Positions 12,637 through 18,958 of a stretch of DNA of 18,958 nt are shown here, in pieces. Each line of letters begins with the position of its first letter. Positions within the stretch are counted from its first letter, which is position 1. Source of the stretch: an uncultured Gammaproteobacteria bacterium (GTDB taxonomy: Bacteria > Pseudomonadota > Gammaproteobacteria > UBA9214); contig CAJQOV010000137.1 of the NCBI GenBank assembly GCA_905480065.1, positions 1-18,958 of the forward strand, written 5' to 3'. A program made the position numbers and the translations under genes. The notes under the pieces were generated by a model, which was given only the letters and a program-made list of their open reading frames with translations, ran no database searches and was not told the origin of the DNA.

Positions 12637-15600
12637 GTGTGCCTGCTGTGGCTGTCATCGCATGCTGGCGCGGCGGTTCATCACGCCCTTGAGGTGGTTG
12701 TCAGCCCCGATCGCAGTCAGCTCGAGGTAACCGATACCATCACGGTTTCCGCTGGTGCAGCGCGGCAACTGGATTTCCTCCTGCACCCCGGGCTGAGGCC
12801 CGAGATGCTGACCCGCGGTGTGGAGCTGACAGCCATCGAGCGTGCAGCGCAAGCGGACACACCCGCGTTGAATAGTGCCACCGAGGCTGCCGAGCCTGAA
12901 CCGGCACGCTACCGCATCGAACTGCCAGCCGGACAGACCCGTTTCACGTTGCGCTATCAGGGCCAGATTCGGCATGAGCTGCAGCAGGGTGGCGCGGAGT
13001 ACGCGCGGGGTTTCAGCGAGACGCCGGGGACGATAACGGCGCAGGGCGTGTTCCTCGCCGGCAGCAGTTTCTGGTATCCCCGTTTCAACAGTGAATTGAT
13101 GAGCTTTGATCTCTCCCTGCGCCTGCCGCCGGGCTGGTACGGCATGAGTCAGGGAGAACGGCTGACACGCGACAGCGGGCCAGGGTACGTCCGGGAACAG
13201 TGGCGCTGTGATTCGCCCCAGCAGGAGATCTACCTCGTCGCCGGGCAGTTCACGGAATATAGACAGGCGGCCAACGGGGTGCAGGCGCTGGTGTTTTTGC
13301 GCCAGCCGGACGCGGCGCTGGCGCAGCAGTACCTCGACGCGACCGCTGACTATGTCCGGCTCTATAGCGAACTGATCGGCCCCTACCCCTATAAAAAATT
13401 CGCCCTCGTGGAGAACTTCTGGGAGACGGGTTACGGGATGCCGTCATTCACCCTGCTGGGCCCGAAGGTAATCCGCTTTCCATTTATCCTGCATTCCTCG
13501 TATCCGCACGAGATTCTGCACAACTGGTGGGGCAACGGCGTCTATGTCGATTACGACCAGGGCAACTGGGCCGAGGGCCTGACCAGCTACCTGGCCGATC
13601 ACCTGATCAGTGAGCAACGCGGGCAGGGTGTCGATTACCGGCGTAACACGCTGCAGAAGTACACCGACTATGTACGCCAGCAACAGGACTTTCCGCTGAC
13701 GGCATTCCGCAGCCGTCACAGTGCCGTTACCGAGGCCGTCGGGTATGGCAAGACGCTGATGCTGTTTCACATGCTGCGACTCGAACTGGGGGATGCGCAC
13801 TTCATCCAGGGGCTGCAAACACTGTACCGGCAGAACCGTTTCCAGGTTGCCGGTTTCGGGGCGGTGGAACGTGCGTTCAGTGCAGTCGCCCGGCAACCGC
13901 TGACTGATTTCTTTGCGCAATGGGTGCAGCGCAGCGGGGCGCCGCAATTGCAAATAACGCGCGCACATGCCCGCCCGCAGCATGATGGCTTTGTTCTTTC
14001 GACTGTGATCGAGCAAGTGCAGGATGCGGCACCGTATGTGCTGCAGGTGCCGCTCGTGATACGGCTGGAGGGCAGGCAACAGGCCTGGCAGACCGAGGTG
14101 AGGCTCGACGCAAAACGCGTGACGGTCGAGCTGGAACTGCCCGCGCGGCCGTTACAGGTCGATGTCGATCCGCAGTTCGATGTGTTCCGGCGCCTGGATC
14201 GTTACGAGATCCCGCCGGCCATCAGCCAGGCGCTGGGGGCCGCACAGGTGCTGATCGTGTTGCCGGTCGCCGCGCCGAAGGAGCTCAGGTCTGCCTATGA
14301 AACCCTGGCGCGTGGCTGGCAGGCAGACCAGCCGGGGCGGATCGAGGTGGTTACCGATCGTGAGCTGGAGCAGCTGCCCGATGACCGCAGTGTGTGGCTG
14401 TTCGGCTGGGACAACCGGTTTCGATCGTTGCTGAATCAGGCACTCGCTGACTATGACTATGCGGACCAGGGAACCGGCGTGCAGATCAATGGCACCAGCC
14501 TGCGCCAGGAGGAACATGCCGTCGTGGTGCTGGGGCGCGGTTCCGGAAACCCCGATCAGGCACTGGGCTGGCTGGCTGCCGGGCAGGCAGCGGCGTTGCC
14601 TGGCCTGGGCCGCAAGCTGCCGCACTACGGCAAGTACAGTTACCTGGCCTTTACCGGGGAGGCTCCGGACAATGTGCTCAAAGGGCAGTGGCCGGTGGTG
14701 CACTCGCCGCTGTCGGTCGCGGTGGTGCAGGAGGATGGCGCGCCGGTGATGCCCGGGACCGCGCGGCTCGCACCTCGTACGCCACTGGCGGCAGCGCCGG
14801 TGGAGTTCTCCGTGGAGCGCATGCAGCGCGACATCGCCTGGCTTTCCGATGGGTCCATGGAAGGGAGAGGACTGGGCACGCCAGCGCTGGATCGTGCCGC
14901 CGGGTATATCGCCGACCAGTTTCGTGCCGCCGGTCTGCGGCCCGCTGCGGATGGCAGCGCTTCCTGGTTGCAGACGTGGCAGGCGCAGGTGCCGGAGCTT
15001 GGCCGGTCTGTTGCCCTGGGCAATGTCGTCGCTATCCTGCCCGGCAGCGATCCCGCCCGCGCCGGCGAGAGCCTGGTGATCGGCGCGCACTACGATCACC
15101 TGGGGCGCGGGGAGTACGGGGCCCATGCCGGTGATCGGGGCCAGGTGCACCCCGGTGCTGATGACAATGCCAGTGGTGTGGCCGTACTGCTGGAGCTGGC
15201 ACGGGTGCTGGCCGGCAAGCCACAACCGCGCAGCATCGTGTTCGTCGCCTTTAGCGGTGAGGAGACAGGGCGCCTGGGTTCGAAATATTTCCTGCAAAAT
15301 GCCACGCGCTATCCGGTCGAGCGCATGATTGCCATGGTCAACCTGGATAGTGTGGGTCGCCTGGACGGGCGGCCTTTGCTGGCGCTCGGTGCGGGTACTG
15401 CAGGGGAGTGGGTACATATCCTGCGCGGTGCCGGCTACGTCACCGGGGTTCAGGTAACGCCGGTTGCCGATGATATCGGTTCCAGTGACCAGACCAGCTT
15501 CATCGAGGCCGGCGTGCCTGCCGTGCAGTTATTCGGCGGCGTGCATGCGGATTTTCACCGGCCCGGTGATACCGCGGAAAAGATCGACACGGCCGGCCTG

Positions 15601-15984
15601 GTGCAGACGGCGCAGGTGCTGAAGGAGATTACGACCTACCTGGCCGGGCGGCCGGAGGCCCTGGATTCCAGTGCGGGCAAGGCACAACGGATACTCTCCG
15701 CCGCGTCTGCAGCGGGTGAGCGGCGCGTCAGCCTGGGCATCGTGCCAGACTATGCCGTCAGCACAGACGGGGTACGGATTGCCGAAGTGCGTGCACAGAC
15801 ACCGGCCGCGCAGGCAGGACTCAGGCCGGGGGATAGCATCACGGCGGTGAATGATAAGCCGGTGCACAATCTGCGTGATTACACAGAGGCTTTGAAGGAA
15901 CTTGCTCCGGGTGATACGGTTCAGATCCTGTTCCGACGCGATGCTAACGAGCGCCGGGCCACGGTCCGCGTTATCGAGCGCTAG
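12637..15984 (+). CDS. Exported M1-like / M28 metallopeptidase fusion with C-terminal PDZ domain
   Basis: An 1115-residue multidomain protein. A hydrophobic leader ends SSHAGAA. The N-terminal half is an M1-like gluzincin: H291-E-I-L-H295 in HEILHNWWGN, with E313 in NWAEG as third zinc ligand. The M1 exopeptidase GxMEN motif is replaced by GYGMPSFTLLG. An unassigned middle region follows (~residues 500-720). The M28 domain then carries all expected zinc ligands: H818/D820 in GAHYDHLG, D842-D843 in ADDNASG, E875-E876, D904 in NLDS and H974 in DFHRPGDT. A PDZ domain occupies about 1025-1113 (GIVPDYAV.. QAGLRPGDSITAVND). It is thus a predicted periplasmic or outer-surface aminopeptidase-type enzyme with two active sites. 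The start is uncertain: GTG 12637 is the only in-frame choice, has no Shine-Dalgarno, and a better signal peptide start lies in another frame at 12596/12608. Confidence 0.85.
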   Translation: MCLLWLSSHAGAAVHHALEVVVSPDRSQLEVTDTITVSAGAARQLDFLLHPGLRPEMLTRGVELTAIERAAQADTPALNSATEAAEPEPARYRIELPAGQTRFTLRYQGQIRHELQQGGAEYARGFSETPGTITAQGVFLAGSSFWYPRFNSELMSFDLSLRLPPGWYGMSQGERLTRDSGPGYVREQWRCDSPQQEIYLVAGQFTEYRQAANGVQALVFLRQPDAALAQQYLDATADYVRLYSELIGPYPYKKFALVENFWETGYGMPSFTLLGPKVIRFPFILHSSYPHEILHNWWGNGVYVDYDQGNWAEGLTSYLADHLISEQRGQGVDYRRNTLQKYTDYVRQQQDFPLTAFRSRHSAVTEAVGYGKTLMLFHMLRLELGDAHFIQGLQTLYRQNRFQVAGFGAVERAFSAVARQPLTDFFAQWVQRSGAPQLQITRAHARPQHDGFVLSTVIEQVQDAAPYVLQVPLVIRLEGRQQAWQTEVRLDAKRVTVELELPARPLQVDVDPQFDVFRRLDRYEIPPAISQALGAAQVLIVLPVAAPKELRSAYETLARGWQADQPGRIEVVTDRELEQLPDDRSVWLFGWDNRFRSLLNQALADYDYADQGTGVQINGTSLRQEEHAVVVLGRGSGNPDQALGWLAAGQAAALPGLGRKLPHYGKYSYLAFTGEAPDNVLKGQWPVVHSPLSVAVVQEDGAPVMPGTARLAPRTPLAAAPVEFSVERMQRDIAWLSDGSMEGRGLGTPALDRAAGYIADQFRAAGLRPAADGSASWLQTWQAQVPELGRSVALGNVVAILPGSDPARAGESLVIGAHYDHLGRGEYGAHAGDRGQVHPGADDNASGVAVLLELARVLAGKPQPRSIVFVAFSGEETGRLGSKYFLQNATRYPVERMIAMVNLDSVGRLDGRPLLALGAGTAGEWVHILRGAGYVTGVQVTPVADDIGSSDQTSFIEAGVPAVQLFGGVHADFHRPGDTAEKIDTAGLVQTAQVLKEITTYLAGRPEALDSSAGKAQRILSAASAAGERRVSLGIVPDYAVSTDGVRIAEVRAQTPAAQAGLRPGDSITAVNDKPVHNLRDYTEALKELAPGDTVQILFRRDANERRATVRVIER

Positions 15985-15989
15985 CACCA

Positions 15990-16146
15990 ACAAAAAGGGG
16001 TCAACAAAAAGGGGTCGGCAACAAAAAGGGGTCGGTGTCATTTTTCATCACTGGACAGCATATAGCACACAGTCTTTGAGAGAAAAATGACACCGACCCC
16101 TTTTTGTTCCTGTCTTTGAGAGAAAAATGACACCGACCCCTTTTTG
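15990..16146. repeat. GGGGTCGGTGTCA repeat cluster 4 with nested truncated copies
   Basis: Three forward arms follow one another with progressive length: AAAAAGGGGTC (15992-16002), AAAAAGGGGTCGG (16006-16018) and a full arm (16023-16045), joined by AAC and CAAC. Reverse arms are at 16083-16105 and 16123-16145. The pair 16023-16105 is a full 83-bp unit with the cluster-2 orientation of the spacer and two substitutions. The cluster begins only eight bases after the peptidase stop. Confidence 0.95.
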
Positions 16147-16199
16147 TTTCACTGTCGGCGTTTCGGAGAGAGATCCGGGTTATACGATAGCAATGACCC

Positions 16200-16236
16200 G
16201 GTGCGTAACACGCACCTTGCGGTATTCGTATATGAT
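16200..16236 (+). promoter_or_regulatory. Inverted repeat and possible -10 box upstream of the TolB-like gene
   Basis: GGTGCGT (16200-16206) and ACGCACC (16210-16216) form a 7-bp perfect inverted repeat with loop AAC. TATGAT at 16231-16236 matches the -10 consensus at five of six bases and lies 39 bases before the start codon. No good -35 is seen at the right distance, so an activator-dependent promoter is one reading. This is weak evidence. Confidence 0.25.
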
Positions 16237-16275
16237 AAATACAAGACACAACAGGTTTGGGGGGTGCGAATAACC

Positions 16276-17337
16276 ATGACTGACAAGGTGATCTCCGGAA
16301 TGATCTTCGTGCTGCTGCTGTCATGGACCGGCTGGCTGATGGCCGGTGATGTTGCGGTGCCCGGGGCAGGAACACTGGCGTTCCCCGGGGAAACGCATCT
16401 CACCAACATCAGACAGCTGACCTTCGGCGGCCAGAACGCGGAGGCCTATTTTTCTGCTGACGGCAAGGAACTGATCTTCCAGTCCACGCGCGGTGCGCTG
16501 GAGTGCGACGCCATCTTTCGCATGAACAGTGACGGGAGCCAGCTACGGCAGGTCTCTTCCGGACAGGGGGTGACGACCTGTGCCTTTATCGCACCCGATA
16601 ACCGCTCCATCATCTATGCTTCCACGCACCTGCGGCATGAACGCTGTCCACCGAAGCCGGACCATTCGCGCGGCTATGTCTGGCCCCTGTATGCAGACTA
16701 CGACATTTTCAGGGCCGGGCCGGAGGGTGAAGACCCGGTGCGGCTGACCGACACGGCGGGTTACGATGCAGAGGACGTCTATTCACCCCGCGGCGACCGC
16801 ATCGTATTTACCTCGGTACGTGGTGGCGATCTGGACCTGTACCTGATGAATCCGGACGGCAGTGGCGTGGAGCAACTGACCTTTACCCCCGGCTACGATG
16901 GTGGTGCGTTTTTCTCGCTGGATGGTGAGTGGATCGTATGGCGTGCCTCCCGCCCGCAGGGCCAGGAGCTGGCAGACTATCGGGCCCTGCTGGCCGAGGA
17001 CCTGGTCCGGCCCGGCAAGCTCGAGCTCTACATCATGAATCTCAAGGAACGCAAGCCGATCCGTATCACCGATAACGGAGCTGCCAATTTCGGCCCCTAC
17101 TGGCACCCTGACGGGCGACACATCATTTTCGCGTCCAACAGGGATGACCCGCAAGGGCGCAACTTTGATCTTTACCTGGTCGATATCGACACCCGCAACA
17201 TCGAACGCATCACCACCTACGACGGCTTCGACGGCTTCCCGATGTTCTCGCAGGACGGCAAACAACTGGTGTTTGCCTCCAATCGCTTTGGCAAGGTGGC
17301 AGGGGAAACCAATGTATTTATCGCCGACTGGCAGTAA
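16276..17337 (+). CDS. Exported TolB-like beta-propeller (WD40-like/PD40) protein
   Basis: A 353-residue protein. The start ATG 16276 is chosen because it opens with a signal peptide (MTDKVISGMIFVLLLSWTGW then LMAG). A G-run lies about 12 bases upstream, a little far for a ribosome site. The mature part is built of PD40 blades: QNAEAYFSADGKELIFQS, FIAPDNRSIIYAS, VYSPRGDRIVFTSVRGGDLD then LYLMNPDGSG, AFFSLDGEWIVWRAS, YWHPDGRHIIFASNRDD and MFSQDGKQLVFASNRFG. This places it with TolB-type propeller proteins of the periplasm, which usually bind partner proteins or peptides. It is not TolB itself, since no N-terminal TolB domain or tol neighbours are present. It overlaps the ChaN-like gene by 26 bases, pointing to translational coupling. 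Confidence 0.82.
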   Translation: MTDKVISGMIFVLLLSWTGWLMAGDVAVPGAGTLAFPGETHLTNIRQLTFGGQNAEAYFSADGKELIFQSTRGALECDAIFRMNSDGSQLRQVSSGQGVTTCAFIAPDNRSIIYASTHLRHERCPPKPDHSRGYVWPLYADYDIFRAGPEGEDPVRLTDTAGYDAEDVYSPRGDRIVFTSVRGGDLDLYLMNPDGSGVEQLTFTPGYDGGAFFSLDGEWIVWRASRPQGQELADYRALLAEDLVRPGKLELYIMNLKERKPIRITDNGAANFGPYWHPDGRHIIFASNRDDPQGRNFDLYLVDIDTRNIERITTYDGFDGFPMFSQDGKQLVFASNRFGKVAGETNVFIADWQ

Positions 17338-18535
17338 CAACCGGGTGCCGGGGAGGGCAGTGGCAGTCTGGCTCGGGTCTGCGCTACTGATGCTGCTGTT
17401 GATCGCCGGTTGTACCCCCATGGTGCAGCATGGCCAGCATGATATCTCAGTAGTGGGTCATCACGCGGTAGCCGATCATGATACGCAACCGGTGTCTCAA
17501 ACACCGGCCCTGGACCTGGGCGCTGCCTCCGACCTGGAAGGCATCATCCCGAAACTGGCCGACCAGCGTGTCGTGTTTGTCGGCGAGAGTCACGATCGTT
17601 TCGATCATCATCTCACGCAGCTCGAAATTATCCGTCGCCTGCATGCCATCCATCCCCGCATGGCCATCGGCATGGAGATGTTTCAGCAGCCGTTCCAGGG
17701 CGTACTCGACGACTATATCGCGGGCAGGCTGAGTGAGCGGGAATTGTTGCGCGCTACCGAATACTACCAGCGCTGGCGCTTTGATTTCCGTCTTTATGCC
17801 CCGATCCTGCGCTATGCGCGCGAACAGCAACTGCCGGTGGTTGCACTGAACCTGCCGGTTGAGCTCACCCGCAAGGTCGGGCGTGAAGGCCGCGATGCAC
17901 TCACTGCGGACGAGCGGGCACAGTTACCGTCCGAGATTGACCGCTCCGACGCCGCCTATGAGCAGCGTCTCAGGACGGTCTTCAACCAGCACGCGGATCA
18001 CGGGAACGGTTTCGACCGCTTTCTCGAAGTGCAACTGCTGTGGGATGAGGGGATGGCGCAACGGGCAGCCGACTATCTCACGGCCCACCCGGATAGCCAC
18101 ATGGTGATACTGGCCGGCAGCGGGCATCTTGCCCGGGGCAGCGGCATCCCGCGGCGGCTGGAGCGGCGCCTGCCGATGAGCAGTGCCATCGTGCTCAATG
18201 GCTGGGATGGTGCGCTGGAAACCGATCTGGCCGACTTTATCCTGCTGACGCAGCAGCGCAAGTTGCCGCCTTCCGGCAGGTTAGGCGTGTTGCTCGACAA
18301 CGCGACTGACGTGCTCAAGGTTGACACTTGCCTGCCCGACAGCCCCTGTACACGTGCCGGCCTGATGCGCGGCGACCGGTTTCTCTCCATCGACGGCGAA
18401 CCCGTTGACGATATGACCGGTCTGCGCCTGGCGATGTGGGACAAACAGCCGGGGGATACCGTGATACTGCGGGTAAGCCGCACGCACTGGTTCTCTCCGC
18501 CGCAGGAACTGAGCTACAGCATCGAGTTACAGTAA
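17312..18535 (+). CDS. ChaN-family lipoprotein with C-terminal PDZ domain
   Basis: A 407-residue protein. ATG 17312 has AGGGGA five bases upstream and lies inside the 3' end of the propeller gene. The leader MYLSPTGSNNRVPGRAVAVW leads to a hydrophobic stretch and lipobox LIAGC with Cys34, so it is a predicted lipoprotein. The ChaN (Tiki/EreA superfamily) domain shows VVFVGESHDRFDHHLTQLEI with E92 and H94, IGMEMFQQPFQGVLDDYI, WRFDFRLYAPILRYAREQQL, and AGSGHLARGSGIP with H272. ChaN of Campylobacter binds haem and has been linked to iron uptake. From ~residue 320, GRLGVLLDNA.. AGLMRGDRFLSIDGEPVDD is a PDZ domain. Function here could be haem handling or metal-dependent peptidase activity; the sequence alone does not decide. 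Confidence 0.88.
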   Translation: MYLSPTGSNNRVPGRAVAVWLGSALLMLLLIAGCTPMVQHGQHDISVVGHHAVADHDTQPVSQTPALDLGAASDLEGIIPKLADQRVVFVGESHDRFDHHLTQLEIIRRLHAIHPRMAIGMEMFQQPFQGVLDDYIAGRLSERELLRATEYYQRWRFDFRLYAPILRYAREQQLPVVALNLPVELTRKVGREGRDALTADERAQLPSEIDRSDAAYEQRLRTVFNQHADHGNGFDRFLEVQLLWDEGMAQRAADYLTAHPDSHMVILAGSGHLARGSGIPRRLERRLPMSSAIVLNGWDGALETDLADFILLTQQRKLPPSGRLGVLLDNATDVLKVDTCLPDSPCTRAGLMRGDRFLSIDGEPVDDMTGLRLAMWDKQPGDTVILRVSRTHWFSPPQELSYSIELQ

Positions 18536-18562
18536 AAAAAAGAAAAAAGGAAAAAAGGGAAA

Positions 18563-18752
18563 AAAAAGGGGTCGGTGTCATTTTTCTCTCAAAGACAGGA
18601 AAAAAAGGGGTCGGTGTCATTTTTCTCTCAAAGACAGTGAGCAATATGCTGTCCAGTGATGAAAAATGACACCGACCCCTTTTTGTTCTGTCCAGTGATG
18701 AAAAATGACACCGACCCCTTTTTGTTTCAAAAATGACACCGACCCCTTTTTG
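18563..18752. repeat. GGGGTCGGTGTCA repeat cluster 5 (2 forward, 3 reverse)
   Basis: Forward cores are at 18563-18585 and 18602-18624, reverse cores at 18662-18684, 18701-18723 and 18729-18751. The pair 18602-18684 is a complete 83-bp unit with the cluster-1 orientation of the spacer (one substitution). It is preceded by an A-rich stretch from 18533 directly after the ChaN-PDZ stop codon. Confidence 0.95.
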
Positions 18753-18825
18753 TTTCGGACCGGCTATGGGTGATGATGCGCGCTGATGTACCTGTCGGGC
18801 GGTCGCGAATAACTCAGACAGGAGT

Positions 18826-18958
18826 ATGGCCGAGTCAGAGATCCGCAAAAAACGTGGTCTGTCCACAACGGTTTCCTTGACCCCGGCAGCGTCGGACAGT
18901 AGATTCCGACGTGCACTGCACGGAGCAGCAATTCTGCCGGCACTTGTGATCACTCGTA
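18826..18958 (+). CDS. Start of an unidentified protein (partial, runs off the window)
   Basis: An open frame from ATG 18826 to the window end encodes 44 residues beginning MAESEIRKKRGLSTTVSLTP and continuing through RFRRALHGAAILPALVITR. The basic stretch followed by a hydrophobic run suggests a membrane anchor near residues 30-43 onward. AGGAG lies one base upstream, unusually close. Too little is visible to name a family. Confidence 0.4.
   Translation, partial: MAESEIRKKRGLSTTVSLTPAASDSRFRRALHGAAILPALVITR

Overview
The window reads as a chromosomal segment of a GC-rich gammaproteobacterium, most likely a sulfur oxidiser. The gammaproteobacterial reading rests on yceH, the cbpA-cbpM pair and a ChaN-type lipoprotein. 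The sulfur lifestyle is suggested by one Gly/Asn/Tyr-rich secreted protein that resembles the sulfur globule proteins of purple and colourless sulfur bacteria. No rRNA, tRNA, CRISPR array, transposase or phage gene was seen.

Layout. Positions 1-1984 hold the 3' end of gnd, a severely shortened zwf, an SDR oxidoreductase and a HIT-family hydrolase, all on +. Positions 2351-2947 encode the sulfur-globule-like protein, which ends in a strong terminator. yceH follows at 3191-3850. A minus-strand pair comes next: a 45-residue secreted peptide (4303-4440) and a periplasmic OB-fold protein (4742-5482). cbpA and cbpM lie at 5967-7226. pgm and a DUF3417-type glucan phosphorylase lie at 7519-11780. An envelope group fills 12637-18535: a giant M1-like/M28/PDZ peptidase, a TolB-like propeller protein, and a ChaN-PDZ lipoprotein that overlaps the propeller gene. 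The window ends inside a possible new gene.

How the genes fit together. The phosphorylase releases glucose-1-phosphate from glycogen, Pgm converts it to glucose-6-phosphate, and Zwf and Gnd would feed the oxidative pentose phosphate pathway. That last link is broken here because zwf has lost its middle, including the catalytic domain, while staying in frame.

The most striking feature not explained by genes is a dispersed repeat family. About 25 copies of a short module (core GGGGTCGGTGTCATTTTT) lie in both orientations in six intergenic sites. Four sites contain a complete 83-bp inverted-repeat element: two 23-bp arms around a 37-bp spacer that occurs in both orientations. Another site is a perfect 48-bp palindrome, and one holds nested truncated copies. 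A second element of about 200 bp (3865-4067 on +, 12214-12390 on -) abuts these clusters at two sites. The repeats look like a MITE/REP-type family mobilised in trans; no mobilising enzyme lies in the window.
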